Origin: Desulfobaculum xiamenense
GTDB taxonomy: Bacteria > Desulfobacterota > Desulfovibrionia > Desulfovibrionales > Desulfovibrionaceae
Reading direction: 5' to 3'
Assembly: GCF_011927665.1 (NCBI RefSeq)
Contig: NZ_JAATJA010000002.1
Coordinates: forward strand, 62,001 to 126,000
DNA: 64,000 nt
The stretch's first letter is position 1. Each line of letters starts with the position of its first letter. Made by a program: the position numbers and the translations under genes. This document shows, one piece after another, positions 1 through 9,798 of this stretch. The notes below the pieces were generated by a model. That model was not told where the DNA came from, searched no databases, and worked only from the letters and a program-made list of their open reading frames with translations.

Positions 1-967
1 AGCCCGCAACGGCCGCGATGGCCAGTCCACCCGGCAGACGGCCGAGCCACTTGTACGCGGTGTCGAAGAGGTCCTTGCTGATACCCGCCTCGGAGGCCAG
101 AAGGCCCATGAGGATGAACAGCGGTGCCACGGCGAGGATGAAACTCGCGGCGGTGGCGTAGGGCGCAAGGCCAAGGGTGTTCAGGGCGGGGGTCAGGCTG
201 AAGCCAAGGGAGCCGAGTCCGATGAAGCCCACCACGCCCATGGCGAAGCCGATGGGCATGCCGAGCAGCAGAAGGACCATCATGAAGGCCATGCCGAGGC
301 TACCTAGGCAGAGGCGGCTGGGACGCACGGGCAGGCTCTTGATCCACAGGGGAGCGGCAAGCACCACGACGCCCGCAACAAGAGCGAGCACGATGCCGAG
401 CCATGCGCCGTCGCGCACGTTGCGCGAAAGGCTCCTCAAGGTCTGCTGCAGGATGACGAGCATGAGCACGAACAGGCCGAACGCGGCCAGCGCCACGAAG
501 ATCCACATGGGGACCTTGAGCATGATGCTGTATTCGCCGACCTTCTTGAGAGTGGCCAGAACGGTGCGCCAGCCCATGAGGGCGAAGAAGGCCGTGCAGG
601 TGACGCCGTTGAAGGTTCGCAGCACGCCCGCGGTACGGGGCGAGAGCTTGGAGGTGAGGAGGTCGATCTCGATGTGCCCGTCCTTCTTGTGCGTGTAGGC
701 GAGGGACAGGAACACGATGGCCGCCATGAAGAACTCCTCCAGCTCGATGATGCCGGGGATGGACTTGTGGACGGCAAAGCGCGCCACCACGTCGAGGGTG
801 ATGGGCACTGACATAAGCGCCACGGCGATGGTGGCCAGGGCGAACATCCTGCTCGCCACAGGCTCCAGGATGACGTCCATGGCGTCGGCGAGCCTGTCGA
901 GGACATTGCGCTCGCCATTGCCGATACGCGTGGAGTCGATGGTGGAATCGAGGATTGCTTCGGACAT
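1..967 (-). CDS. TRAP transporter fused small/large permease (DctQM), partial
   Basis: The reading frame is open from an ATG at 967 through the left edge, so at least 322 residues are visible and the C-terminal part is missing. The first ~165 residues look like a DctQ small subunit (about four hydrophobic segments, with a conserved IELEEFF-type stretch). They are followed by a linker helix and the start of a DctM large subunit (LGMPIGFAMGVVGFIGLG, then a segment resembling FILMGLLASEAG). Fused DctQ-DctM permeases use a sodium or proton gradient to import carboxylate-type substrates delivered by a periplasmic binding protein. It is the last visible gene of an operon with the binding protein gene 57 bases upstream. 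The substrate cannot be told from sequence. Confidence 0.9.
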   Translation of the reverse strand, partial: MSEAILDSTIDSTRIGNGERNVLDRLADAMDVILEPVASRMFALATIAVALMSVPITLDVVARFAVHKSIPGIIELEEFFMAAIVFLSLAYTHKKDGHIEIDLLTSKLSPRTAGVLRTFNGVTCTAFFALMGWRTVLATLKKVGEYSIMLKVPMWIFVALAAFGLFVLMLVILQQTLRSLSRNVRDGAWLGIVLALVAGVVVLAAPLWIKSLPVRPSRLCLGSLGMAFMMVLLLLGMPIGFAMGVVGFIGLGSLGFSLTPALNTLGLAPYATAASFILAVAPLFILMGLLASEAGISKDLFDTAYKWLGRLPGGLAIAAVAG

Positions 968-1024
968 AATTCTCATTCGCCTTGCTACAACCGGGGGGCG
1001 GCGCGGACCGCCCCCCGATCCGTA

Positions 1025-2074
1025 TTACATCTTGAAGCCGCGTCCGGTTTCGCCAGCATACTGATCGCGCAGACGGAAGGCGTCTTCGACGATGGCGCGG
1101 GCATTCTTGAAGCCGCGTCCTTCCATCTCGGCGATCCAGTTCTCGCGCAACTGCGCGGTGGCGGCGATCCAGCGGTCACGCTCGGCCGCGTCGAGCACGA
1201 TGAACTCGTGTCCGCCCTTCTTGAGGGTCTCGGAATCGCGGATGGCGCCCTCATCGAGGGTCACGCCACAGCGCCGAGCCATGACCTTGCCGGTGGTCTC
1301 GGTGAAGGCCGTCTTCGCGCCGTCACTCAGGCCATCCCACAGATCCTTGTTCATGCCAGCCCAGAAGGCATTGGCGAAGAGGTCGCAGATGGTGGTGTAC
1401 TTCACGGCCTCGCTGATCTTGTAGGAGACGATGGGAGCCAGCGGGCACAGCACGCCGTCGGCCATGCCACGCTCAAGGGCAAGGTAGTTGTCGGTCGGGG
1501 GCAGCTGGATGGGATTCGCGCCAAGGGCGTTGAGAATATTGATGGAGGTCCGGTTCCAGGCGATAATCTTCATGCCCTTCAGGTCCGCCATGGTGCGCAC
1601 CGGAGTGGTGGTGTGCAGCTGGTAGGTGGCGCTAGCCCAGTGCCACATCAGACGGATGTCCTTGTACTCGGCCTGAATCTCGGGATACTTGGCGTACAGG
1701 TCGGAAATGATGAGCGAACCGCACTCCGCGCCGGGCACGAGGCCGGGCAGTTCGAGAACGTTGCTCAGGTCGAACTTCCCGGGGTTGCGCGGGCAGTCCA
1801 TGGCACCGATGGCAAGCATGCCGGACACGGTGGAATCATAGTAGTCGGAGATGGGACACAGGGTGTTGGGGTTGAAGTAGGTGAGTTCCACTTCTCCGCC
1901 GGTGGCCTTGGCCATTTCCTTGAACCACGGCTCCCACGCGTTGGTCACGGTGGGGTGGGTATTCATGTAGATCGAGCTCATGGGAAGATCCATGCCCGCA
2001 TTGGCCTGCGAGGCGGCCATCAGCACGAGCATGGCCACGCAGGCCAGCCACGTCCGCAAGGTTCGAGTGCGCAT
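1025..2074 (-). CDS. TRAP transporter substrate-binding protein, DctP family
   Basis: 349-residue periplasmic binding protein. Residues 1-26 form a Sec signal peptide (basic start, hydrophobic core, ending QANA). The mature part has the DctP-family layout, with a central segment resembling LKGMKIIAWN where family members carry the Arg/Asn substrate carboxylate contact. Two ATGs lie upstream at 2089 and at a GTG-type start at 2128, but only the ATG at 2074 has a good ribosome site (AGAGGG five bases before it), so I chose it. It sits between a phosphodiesterase-like gene and the fused permease on the same strand, so it should deliver the substrate to that permease. Confidence 0.88.
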   Translation of the reverse strand: MRTRTLRTWLACVAMLVLMAASQANAGMDLPMSSIYMNTHPTVTNAWEPWFKEMAKATGGEVELTYFNPNTLCPISDYYDSTVSGMLAIGAMDCPRNPGKFDLSNVLELPGLVPGAECGSLIISDLYAKYPEIQAEYKDIRLMWHWASATYQLHTTTPVRTMADLKGMKIIAWNRTSINILNALGANPIQLPPTDNYLALERGMADGVLCPLAPIVSYKISEAVKYTTICDLFANAFWAGMNKDLWDGLSDGAKTAFTETTGKVMARRCGVTLDEGAIRDSETLKKGGHEFIVLDAAERDRWIAATAQLRENWIAEMEGRGFKNARAIVEDAFRLRDQYAGETGRGFKM

Positions 2075-2165
2075 AACATCCCTCTTCATGCATTGAGAAC
2101 GTTCTGGGAAAGCGGGGCGGCAGCCCACCGCCCCGCAACTTCATGCCGCAACAGTCAAACAGCGC

Positions 2166-4136
2166 CTATGCGCAGTCGTGGTGGTCCCACGGTTCGCGGC
2201 TGTCGCGAGCCATGGCGGCCTCCATGCGCTTCATGCCTTCACGCAGCTTCTCAAGCTCCTTGTCCTTGAAGTTGGGGTCCTTCAGGGCCTGGTAGAGCAC
2301 TGCGCCTTCGCAGGTCTCGGGCTTGGGGAAGCCGAGCAGCTCGCAGATGGTGGGGACCACGTCCCACAGCCAGCAGGAGCGTTCCATGCGGAAGTTCTTC
2401 TTCACGTTGGGTCCGTTGAGGACCAGCAGCACGCCGAGCTTGCCCGGACCGTACTCGGCCGTGGGCAGCATGTGACCGTGCTGGCCACCGAACTCGGGGT
2501 ACAGGGCGTAGACAACGTCGCCCACGCGGTCGCCGTACAGGCCGAGGATGCGGGCCTCGCGCTTGGGCAGGGCCAGCGCCACGGGGCGCTTGCCGGTCTC
2601 GGGGTCCACGTAGGTCAACAGGGCGTCACAGATCTCGCGCTGGACCTTCTCGTAGTCCTCAGGCTCCACGATACCCTCGGGATCGCGTCCCTTGAGGTTC
2701 ACGTAGACGTAGACCTCGCGCTGGGGCACGGCCTTGGAGCGGGCGTAATCGGGAATGTTCTGGCTCAGGGCGATGGGGTTGACCTCGTTCTCCATGGCCT
2801 TGGAGTCGGTCTTGAAGGCCAGACCGGCGGGCTCAAGGGCCTTGTAGGGGTCGAACACCGGGCCGTCCGGGGTGGCACCGTGGTCGGAGACGAGCACCAC
2901 CAGCGTGTCCTTGTCGGCCTGCGACAGGATGCGCTCGATCATGCGGTCCTCAAGCTCGTAGATGCGGCGATGGACTTCCCAGGCCTTCTCGCGCACGGCG
3001 GGGGAGCCTTCGTGCATGTCGGTCATGACCAGATGGTACATCCAGTCGATGGGATGGGAGTGCATGTAGAACAGGTCCCATTCCTGATTCTCGAGGAGAT
3101 TCACGGCGCATTCGGCGTTCCACATGGAGAGGTTCTCGTTCATCTCCACGTAGGTATCGAGGTCGATGGAGCCGAGCATGGCCATGATCATGCCACCGTT
3201 GGAGTGGATGGAGCCCTTGGTGATGCGGTTGCCGTTCCAGGCCTCGGCGGGCTCGGCCCAACCCTTGGTGGGGGCCATGGTGCCCACAAGGAGCTTGAAC
3301 TCGCTCAGGTCGTCGGCCAGCTCGATGAGCTTGCAGCGGAAGTGGACTTCCTCCTCGGTGCCGTCCTCCATGGCGATGGTGGTGAAGATCATCTCGCTCC
3401 ACTGGCCCTTCTTCAGGGTGCACAGGGTGCTGTCGGCAGTCTTGCCGGTTGCGAGGGTGATCTCCTCGTAGCCGTTCTCGCCTTCGGGAGCGAGCACCCA
3501 CCACGTGGTGTCCACGGGCTTCTTGATGCTCTTGGGGAAGGGCAGGCGGACTTCCATCTCCTGCGGATCGTCACCGAGCGCCTCAAAGCCTTCCCAGCCG
3601 TCGGCATCGGCGAATTCGCCACGGAAGCCGTTGGGGTAGATGTCGGTGGAGACGATGAAGTCCTCACAGACGTAGAAGGTGGAATCCAGTCCGGGCAGGC
3701 CCTTGCGGTTCTCGCCCACGTGGAAGCCGTTGCCGCCCACGATGACGCCGTTGGTCATGCGGGTGGGAGCGGAGCCGGGGTAGGTGAGCACCACGCACTT
3801 CTTGCCGGCCTTGTCGGCGGCTTCCCAGATGAACTCGGCGTTGATGCGCTCGCGGTCCCAATTCTGGGTGATGTTTTCGTTACCGGGGTTGGTTCCGGCG
3901 GTATGGTTGTGGAAGTCGGTCACGCCATGGGTTCCGGCGAAGGAACCGGTACCGATCGTCGCCCAGTTCGGCGGGGTGACGGTGGGGTAGGGGGGCATGC
4001 AATGCGTGGCGAAGGTGCCCTTTTCGATGAGCTTCTTGATGGTGGGCAGATACCCTTCCGCGACGTAGCGCTCCACCATGTGGGGGAGGGCGCAGTCGAG
4101 ACCGATGAGCATAACCTTTGTCGGAGTCTTAGCCAT
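2166..4136 (-). CDS. Alkaline-phosphatase-superfamily phosphodiesterase/pyrophosphatase-like protein
   Basis: 656 residues with no signal peptide, so probably cytoplasmic. The pattern fits the type I phosphodiesterase/nucleotide pyrophosphatase family (PF01663): metal ligand Asp14 in GLDCA, a nucleophile region PTVTPPNW with Thr54 as likely nucleophile, then HSHPIDW, VLVSDHGAT and GQHGHM supplying the remaining Asp/His ligands. These enzymes hydrolyse phosphodiester, pyrophosphate or phosphonate-type substrates at two metal ions. The start has AAGGAAG seven bases upstream. It is the first gene of an operon with a TRAP binding protein and permease and lies behind a sigma-54 promoter, so it may process the imported compound. 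The substrate is unknown; related members include phosphoglycerate mutase-like and sulfatase-like enzymes. Confidence 0.82.
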   Translation of the reverse strand: MAKTPTKVMLIGLDCALPHMVERYVAEGYLPTIKKLIEKGTFATHCMPPYPTVTPPNWATIGTGSFAGTHGVTDFHNHTAGTNPGNENITQNWDRERINAEFIWEAADKAGKKCVVLTYPGSAPTRMTNGVIVGGNGFHVGENRKGLPGLDSTFYVCEDFIVSTDIYPNGFRGEFADADGWEGFEALGDDPQEMEVRLPFPKSIKKPVDTTWWVLAPEGENGYEEITLATGKTADSTLCTLKKGQWSEMIFTTIAMEDGTEEEVHFRCKLIELADDLSEFKLLVGTMAPTKGWAEPAEAWNGNRITKGSIHSNGGMIMAMLGSIDLDTYVEMNENLSMWNAECAVNLLENQEWDLFYMHSHPIDWMYHLVMTDMHEGSPAVREKAWEVHRRIYELEDRMIERILSQADKDTLVVLVSDHGATPDGPVFDPYKALEPAGLAFKTDSKAMENEVNPIALSQNIPDYARSKAVPQREVYVYVNLKGRDPEGIVEPEDYEKVQREICDALLTYVDPETGKRPVALALPKREARILGLYGDRVGDVVYALYPEFGGQHGHMLPTAEYGPGKLGVLLVLNGPNVKKNFRMERSCWLWDVVPTICELLGFPKPETCEGAVLYQALKDPNFKDKELEKLREGMKRMEAAMARDSREPWDHHDCA

Positions 4137-4235
4137 TGTAACTTCCTTGATGTCCTTGAAAGTGAGACGATTTCACCTGTCAGCCACGCGGCTGATCCAA
4201 TGTGTCTCCGCAAACGAATCCCTGCCCTGCCTTAA

Positions 4236-4249
4236 GCAACCAATGTGCC
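4236..4249 (-). promoter_or_regulatory. Sigma-54 (-24/-12) promoter of the phosphodiesterase-TRAP operon
   Basis: Read on the minus strand the sequence is CGGCACATTGGTTGCT. This keeps GGCAC and TTGCT of the sigma-54 consensus, with exactly ten bases between the GG (-24) and GC (-12) pairs. Transcription would start near 4225, about 90 bases before the ATG at 4136. Three upstream direct repeats strengthen the call. Confidence 0.72.
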
Positions 4250-4330
4250 GGAATTCACAAATAACCCGGCAAGCAAGGCATTGTGCGGGTTGCGCTGGGT
4301 TTCCGTCTCTTCGGAGCAGCTTCGGAAGCT

Positions 4331-4435
4331 GGGTCACAATCGCGCACCTTCGCAAGATTTCCCTGCTCAACATGTTCATTTACCAGTGTTAACAGCAAAC
4401 GGGTCATAACCGCGCATGCCGGTCAGAAACGCGCA
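4331..4435 (-). promoter_or_regulatory. Three direct repeats, candidate upstream activator sites
   Basis: Three 16-base direct repeats, GGGTCACAATCGCGCA (4331-4346), GGGTCATAACCGCGCA (4401-4416) and CGGTCAGAAACGCGCA (4420-4435), share GGTCANAANCGCGCA. They lie about 80-190 bases upstream of the sigma-54 -24 element, the usual place for binding sites of a sigma-54-dependent activator. The activator gene is not in the window. Confidence 0.6.
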
Positions 4436-4612
4436 TCTGCCTGCGTCGCTCGTGCCCCATTTTCACAAGCTGGCTACCACGATCGGCGAAAAGGCGCACG
4501 CACCAATTGTTTTGTAGATAATCCGGGGTGTTGTGTGATGATCACGATTAGAAAAACATTCACGCTCCATCGGCTCCCACCGGGAGCGATGGGCGAAACG
4601 GTCCCTTCGCGC

Positions 4613-4657
4613 CCAAAAAAGGAACAGGCGGAGCGCGTTCATGCGCTCCGCCTGTTC
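4613..4657 (-). terminator. Rho-independent terminator of the chemoreceptor gene
   Basis: A perfect 15-base-pair stem (4622-4636 with 4643-4657, loop GTTCAT) is followed on the minus strand by TTTTTTGGG. It lies about 80 bases past the chemoreceptor stop codon. Confidence 0.9.
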
Positions 4658-4734
4658 ATCGGCAGCCCGCCGCCTGTTGGATGGGGAGGACCTGCGGCGG
4701 GACGATTCGGGGAGGGGGAGGCCTCCCCGAAAGA

Positions 4735-7050
4735 TCAAACGCTCATGCGGTGGATGATGGCCTCAAGCCGCGTGGCGAGTTCGGACAATTCACCGACCGA
4801 ACCGCGAGAGCTAACCATCGCCGCGGCAGTCTCGCCGGAAATGCTATCCACTTCCACCGAGGCCTCGGAGATCTGCTCGCAGACCACGGACTGCTCCTCC
4901 GCAGCAGCGGCGATGTCCCGCACGCTGTCGGCGGCACGCTGCCCGGCCTCCACGATGGCCCGAAGCGCACCCAGCGCGCCATTGGCCATATCTGCGCTAT
5001 TCCGGGCCGCATCCGCCGTGTCGCGCATGGCACCAACGCAGTTTTTCGTCTCCCTCTGGATGGCACCCACGGTTTCATCCACTCGCCTCGTGGCGGCCAT
5101 GGTCTTCTCGGCCAGCTTACGCACCTCGTCGGCAACGACGGCGAACCCGCGTCCGGCATCTCCGGCGCGGGCGGCCTCGATGGCGGCATTGAGCGCCAGA
5201 AGATTCGTCTGGTCCGCAATGTCGCTGATGATGGTCATAACCTCGGCAATGCCCGAGGCCTGCGCCTCCAGCCCCTCGATCTGACCGGCCACGGCGGCAA
5301 CCCGTCGATTGACCTCCACGGTGGACTCCACGGCCACCCCGACCACGCGCTGGCCCTCCTGCCCGCGCGAGAGCACATCCTCCGCCCCGGTGGCCGAAGA
5401 CGCCGCGTTGCGCGAAATCTCAAGGATGGACGCATTCATCTCCGTCACGGCGGAAGCCACCTCGGCGGAGCGTTCGCGCTGCCGCGTCGCTCCCACCGTG
5501 GACTGTTCAATCTGCGCCCCAAGGGACTGCACGGCACCGGCAAGCCCCTCGCCAACGCCCAGGGCGTCGCGCGCGGCGGCCTCAAGCGTGCCCGCCTGCT
5601 CGCGGATGCGCTGTTCCTGCTCGCGAATGGCCGTCAGCTCGAACCACAGGGTCACCACGCCAAGCACCTCGTCATCCAGCGAATAGAACGGCGTGGCCAC
5701 AATCTTGAATATCTTGCGGCTTCCGTCCGCAGCGGCGTATTCCACCTCGCGCTCGATGCGTGTGCGGTCACGCAGGGCCACATCGGCCGCCGTGGTCCGT
5801 CCGGCGTCGCCGCACACGAACTCGCCGGAGGTCATGCCGTTGTAGTCCTCGGGACGCCCCGGCTTGCCGAGGGCCGCGAGTATCTCTCCATTGCTGTGGA
5901 CAATGCGCCCATCGCGATCGAGCACCCCGCACGGTACGGCAATGCTCTTGAGCACGCCGAGGCCGAAGCCGAGCTTCTCGCGCAATTCCGCGGTCATATG
6001 CACGATGCTCTCGCGCAGGTCCACGAATTCGCCACGAAATGTTCCCTCAAGACGGGCATCGAGATCGCCATCGGCCACGCGTCCCGCGTAGTCGGCCACG
6101 GCGCGAAGCGGACGAATGGCCAGAAAATGCACCAGCAGCGCAATGCCCACGCTCAACAGCAGCGTCTGCGCCACCCCGCCGACCAGCATGGTCCGACGGC
6201 TCGTCGCGAGACCTGCCAGCAGGTCGTCCTCCGCCGCCGTGGCGCACAGCACGATCCCCGCCTTGGACAGCGGTCGAGTCACCACACGCTTGGCCTCTCC
6301 CCGCCACTCGTAGTTCAGCACGCCATCCGGCGCCGCCAGCGCCTTGCGGACAAAATCGGTCTTCGAACCGCCCGCGAGGAGTAGCGAACCGTCGGGATGC
6401 GCAACGAAGCGTCCGGCGGCATCGATAGCGAAGACATAGCCCGTGGCTCCAATGCGCACGTCATCCAGAAAGCGTCGGGCGAAAAGAGTCCAATCCACAG
6501 CGCAGGCCATGCCGCCAACCACGCGGCCCTCGTGCCGCAACACCCGTGCGGCATGAAAGACCAATGGGCCGTCCGCCCCCATGCGCGTCACGCGGGTATC
6601 CACGGCGTCGTCCGCGCCCCCCATGATCTCTCCGAAGAACGGTTGCCCGGAGACGTCCGTCCCGCGCAGGATCGCTCCGGAAACGTCGGTGCCCGCAGTG
6701 ACGACGCCCTTGGCATTGAAGATGAAGAGGGCGGCGAAGCGCTCCTCGGCGTCAAGGACGTCCTTCAGGAACTTCTCCGCGTAGGGAACCGGGGTAGGGT
6801 AATAGAGGATGGAACTGGCCAGCGTCCGCTGGGATTCGAGAATGCGCAAGGTGCCGAAGCCGCCGGAGAGATAGTCCTCAAACGAGCGCCCAAGGGCATC
6901 CGCCGTCTCGGCCATTGCGCCGGTTTCCGCATCCAGCGACTGCGTACGCAGACGACTGTCCATGTACCACATGGACGCGGCAACGGAGACGAGAATCACA
7001 AGAACCGTGGGAACAAGAAACATCCATTGCAAGGGTATCCGCTTTCGCAT
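4735..7050 (-). CDS. Methyl-accepting chemotaxis protein with Cache-like, HAMP and PAS domains
   Basis: 771-residue transmembrane chemoreceptor. An N-terminal membrane helix (about residues 7-25) is followed by a periplasmic double-Cache-like sensor, a second helix near residue 300, a HAMP region ([20 protein letters not shown]), a PAS domain ([20 protein letters not shown]) and the signalling module with the conserved hairpin tip ([19 protein letters not shown]). It should relay ligand binding to CheA/CheW. The frame is open upstream to 7209, but the ATG at 7050 lies just before the first membrane helix and is preferred, although no strong ribosome site is visible. It is monocistronic, with a strong terminator behind. 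No CheR-tethering pentapeptide is seen at the C terminus. Confidence 0.9.
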   Translation of the reverse strand: MRKRIPLQWMFLVPTVLVILVSVAASMWYMDSRLRTQSLDAETGAMAETADALGRSFEDYLSGGFGTLRILESQRTLASSILYYPTPVPYAEKFLKDVLDAEERFAALFIFNAKGVVTAGTDVSGAILRGTDVSGQPFFGEIMGGADDAVDTRVTRMGADGPLVFHAARVLRHEGRVVGGMACAVDWTLFARRFLDDVRIGATGYVFAIDAAGRFVAHPDGSLLLAGGSKTDFVRKALAAPDGVLNYEWRGEAKRVVTRPLSKAGIVLCATAAEDDLLAGLATSRRTMLVGGVAQTLLLSVGIALLVHFLAIRPLRAVADYAGRVADGDLDARLEGTFRGEFVDLRESIVHMTAELREKLGFGLGVLKSIAVPCGVLDRDGRIVHSNGEILAALGKPGRPEDYNGMTSGEFVCGDAGRTTAADVALRDRTRIEREVEYAAADGSRKIFKIVATPFYSLDDEVLGVVTLWFELTAIREQEQRIREQAGTLEAAARDALGVGEGLAGAVQSLGAQIEQSTVGATRQRERSAEVASAVTEMNASILEISRNAASSATGAEDVLSRGQEGQRVVGVAVESTVEVNRRVAAVAGQIEGLEAQASGIAEVMTIISDIADQTNLLALNAAIEAARAGDAGRGFAVVADEVRKLAEKTMAATRRVDETVGAIQRETKNCVGAMRDTADAARNSADMANGALGALRAIVEAGQRAADSVRDIAAAAEEQSVVCEQISEASVEVDSISGETAAAMVSSRGSVGELSELATRLEAIIHRMSV

Positions 7051-7371
7051 CGCACGAGTCCATCGTTTGTCGTTTTCGAAGCAACCATTCCGTGAAACCG
7101 CATGGAATGGCGCGGGGTTGCTTGCAATCCCCGTACCCCAGCCCGACAAGACGAAAGCCGCCATCCATGCGCATCGGCAAGGCATGCGCCCCGCGCGGAC
7201 GTGGGACACGAACGCGCAGTGGACGCGGCATGTAAATTCAACATACTGATATTGTTGAGCTTATATACAAGGGGTCATTTCCGCACGGTTTGCCCCCGAA
7301 ATGCCTCGGCGCAACAGACCGCCAGATCAAGAAGAGGGCAGGGGACACGGACAGGATGGCGAACGCACAAA

Positions 7372-7402
7372 ACGAAAAAACCCTCACGCTTTCGCGTGAG
7401 GG
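7372..7402 (-). terminator. Rho-independent terminator after tRNA-Phe
   Basis: The stem CCCTCACGC-TTTC-GCGTGAGGG (7381-7402) is followed on the minus strand by TTTTTTCGTTTTG. It lies 12 bases past the tRNA 3' end. Confidence 0.9.
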
Positions 7403-7414
7403 CATGCTTTCGAA

Positions 7415-7490
7415 TGGTGCCACGGCACAGAATTGAACTGCGGACACGGGGATTTTCAGTCCCCTGCTCTACCAACTGAGCTACCGTGGC
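7415..7490 (-). tRNA. tRNA-Phe (GAA)
   Basis: A 76-base tRNA on the minus strand with acceptor stem GCCACGG/CCGTGGC, D arm, anticodon loop CTGAAAA (anticodon GAA), T loop GTTCAATTC and an encoded CCA end. A terminator follows directly. Confidence 0.97.
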
Positions 7491-7621
7491 CCCCGTTGGA
7501 GACCTGTGTTTAGCCAAACCCCATACCCTTGGCAAGCACTTTTTTCAGATTTTTTACTTTCCCGCCTCCGGGCTGGGAAATGCGGACAACTGTCAGCGTT
7601 GGAGAAACGGGAATCGCACCC

Positions 7622-8443
7622 TCAGAAGCTGACGCGAACGGCCACGCCGTACACGCGTGTCGTGTTCTCCGGCTCGACAACCGTCGAATACGGCGCGCCG
7701 CCGAGGCTCACCTCGTCGGAGTCGGACTCGTCGATGTCCCAGTACCGGATGTAGGGTTCGACCACGACGCCGAAGCCGTCAAAGGTGTAAGCGACGAACA
7801 CGGCCCCGCGCAGGCCGTAGCCGTCGAACATGTCCTGATCGTTGCGCGCATCGTCGAGGCCGGAAACGGCCTGACTCAGGCGGCTCTTCACGCGGCCGCC
7901 CCAGAAGATGTCGTACTCGCCGCACAGGCCGAAGCGCCACTTCCCGCGCACGAAGGCCAGCTCCGCACCGACGGGCGAATAGAGCTGGCGGATTTCGCGC
8001 TCGTACCCGCCGCTGCCCTCAATATCATCGAACCAGTAGCGATAGCCGATGCCGATGAACGGCGTCAGCGCCCAGTCCCCGCGGTCAATGTCGTAGCCCA
8101 CGAGGGCGCGCAATTGAAACAGCGAATCCTCGGTGTCGCTCTCGCGCGGCGCGCCTGCCTGCGTCTGCCCGTCATAATCGAGTCCGCCGCCCAAGTATTC
8201 CATCTCGCCGCGTCCCATCCACCCTGCGGAGCAGTGGTAGGTACCGCGCAGTTGAACACCGTGCAGGCTGCCCGTTTCCTTCATCAACCCCGGCTCGCGG
8301 TAGCGAACGTTGGCGTAGGCATAGCCGAACTCGACGCCGCTGTGCAGCGCCGTGAGCGACGCGCCCTCCTCGGCGAAGGCGGCATGCGCCACGAGACACA
8401 CCAGACACAGCGCCGTCATGACGCGAAGAGCAAAACATCTCAT
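7622..8443 (-). CDS. Outer-membrane beta-barrel protein
   Basis: 273 residues with a signal peptide (residues 1-24, ending AAFA). The mature part is made of alternating aromatic/hydrophobic strands and short polar turns, and ends in ...VYGVAVRVSF. The terminal Phe is the hallmark recognised by the outer-membrane assembly machinery. The ATG at 8443 has GGGGAGG seven bases upstream, so the longer open frame extending to 9256 is not coding. Acidic runs (DIDESDSDE) lie in predicted loops. The specific function is unknown. It lies about 100 bases after the M23 peptidase gene on the same strand, so the two may be co-transcribed. Confidence 0.82.
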   Translation of the reverse strand: MRCFALRVMTALCLVCLVAHAAFAEEGASLTALHSGVEFGYAYANVRYREPGLMKETGSLHGVQLRGTYHCSAGWMGRGEMEYLGGGLDYDGQTQAGAPRESDTEDSLFQLRALVGYDIDRGDWALTPFIGIGYRYWFDDIEGSGGYEREIRQLYSPVGAELAFVRGKWRFGLCGEYDIFWGGRVKSRLSQAVSGLDDARNDQDMFDGYGLRGAVFVAYTFDGFGVVVEPYIRYWDIDESDSDEVSLGGAPYSTVVEPENTTRVYGVAVRVSF

Positions 8444-8547
8444 TGCGGAACCTCCCCGTATAGCGATTCGCATCGCCAACCATAGCACGCCACACGGCGC
8501 GTGCCTACGGAAACGGGGAGAAATGGCGGATAGGGCGCGGATTCGAT

Positions 8548-9798
8548 CTAGAGGGATGTGTCGGTCATGGGCCGCATGGCGACGGACGTGGTGCCCATGC
8601 GCGCACGGCAGGCCACAACCACATGGCGCAGGAAACGGCGCTCGTTCTGGGCCAACGGCGGTGCGCTGAGCGTGCGCTTGCCGCGCGGGTTGACCAGCCG
8701 GCCGTCCTTGCGCATCCGGAAGTCCAGATGCGGACCGGTGGCGAAGCCCGTGCTGCCGACAAAGGCAATAATCTCGCCCTGCACGACACGGCGACCTTCC
8801 TCCAGACCTTCGGCGACGGCGTTGAGGTGCAGGTACATGGTCTCGTAGCCACCATCGTGACGGATAACGATGTGCCGCCCGGCCTTGCGGTCCTGCGTGA
8901 TGCGCTCCACCTCGCCGTCGCAGGCGGCGTAGACGGGGGTTCCACGCGGGGCGGCGTAGTCGATGGCGTAGTGCGGCTGCCAGCGGCGGGTGACGGGATG
9001 CAGGCGGTTCGAGGCATAGCCGGAGGCCAGCGTGTAGCTTTCCAGCGGCGCGCGCAGGTAGGGTTGCAGATTCTCGCCCTCGGCCGTGTAGTAGGAGGCC
9101 CGCCCGTCCGCGCTCCGATACCAGAAGGCCTCGTGAACCGTACCCGGCGTGAAGATGGTGGCGGCGAGCACGCGACCGAAGCCGACGAAGGCTCCCCTGC
9201 GGAACTTGCGTTCCACGAGGATGTTGAAGGCGGCGCCGGGGCGCAGGTCCTTCCACGCGTTGAAGCGGAAGGCGAAGATGTCGGCCACCATGAGGGCCAG
9301 ATCGCGGTCGCCGCCGGCTACGGATACCGCACTGGAGAAACCGTTGGGAACGCTGACACTGCCGATAAGCGTGTCCTCGCGCACATCAACGGGGACGCGC
9401 ACGGTCCGGGCAGCGAACCCGTCGCCGGAGCGCTCGACCACCAACTGCTCCCAGTCGTCGATGTCATAGCGAAAGGCGCGAAACCCCGAGGCATCGGTAG
9501 TCAGGACATAGGTCTGGCCGACACGAAGACGATTCAGGGAGAAGACGCCCTTGCAGGCCTGCGCGAAGGCGTGAATTTCCGACGCTCCGAGGACATCGCC
9601 CAGCATGGACGAGATGGTGTCGCCGGAGCGCACGACGCCGTCGCGCGGGGCGTTGGTCGAAATGGGGGCATCGGCAGTCTCCCCGGCATACGCGGGGCCG
9701 AGGGTCATGATGATGAAGGCGATAAGAAAAGCGGTCCGCCGCAGTATGTGCAGGGCGCTGGAATCCGCAATGTGTCGTGTTGTGTCGTCGATGTGCAT
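8548..9798 (-). CDS. M23 family murein endopeptidase (LytM domain)
   Basis: 416-residue exported zinc peptidase that should cleave peptidoglycan cross-links. A signal/anchor segment (about residues 20-38, ending AYA) precedes a LysM/OapA-like N-terminal region (SGDTISSMLGDVLG) and a C-terminal LytM domain with the zinc and catalytic motifs HYAIDYAAP (His and Asp near 275 and 279), MYLHLN (near 320) and HLDFRM (near 359). All expected ligands are present, so it should be active. I chose the ATG at 9798 because the signal peptide begins there; an upstream in-frame GTG at 9888 would add 30 residues. It resembles MepM/YebA-type enzymes. Confidence 0.87.
   Translation of the reverse strand: MHIDDTTRHIADSSALHILRRTAFLIAFIIMTLGPAYAGETADAPISTNAPRDGVVRSGDTISSMLGDVLGASEIHAFAQACKGVFSLNRLRVGQTYVLTTDASGFRAFRYDIDDWEQLVVERSGDGFAARTVRVPVDVREDTLIGSVSVPNGFSSAVSVAGGDRDLALMVADIFAFRFNAWKDLRPGAAFNILVERKFRRGAFVGFGRVLAATIFTPGTVHEAFWYRSADGRASYYTAEGENLQPYLRAPLESYTLASGYASNRLHPVTRRWQPHYAIDYAAPRGTPVYAACDGEVERITQDRKAGRHIVIRHDGGYETMYLHLNAVAEGLEEGRRVVQGEIIAFVGSTGFATGPHLDFRMRKDGRLVNPRGKRTLSAPPLAQNERRFLRHVVVACRARMGTTSVAMRPMTDTSL

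Noticed and set aside
2178-4235. A 685-codon plus-strand open frame
   Set aside because: It is antisense to the phosphodiesterase gene, has a Val/His/Gly-biased composition typical of mirror frames in GC-rich DNA, and no ribosome site.
8444-9256. N-terminal extension of the outer-membrane barrel frame to 9256
   Set aside because: It overlaps the M23 peptidase in another frame, and the barrel has its own ribosome site and signal peptide at 8443.
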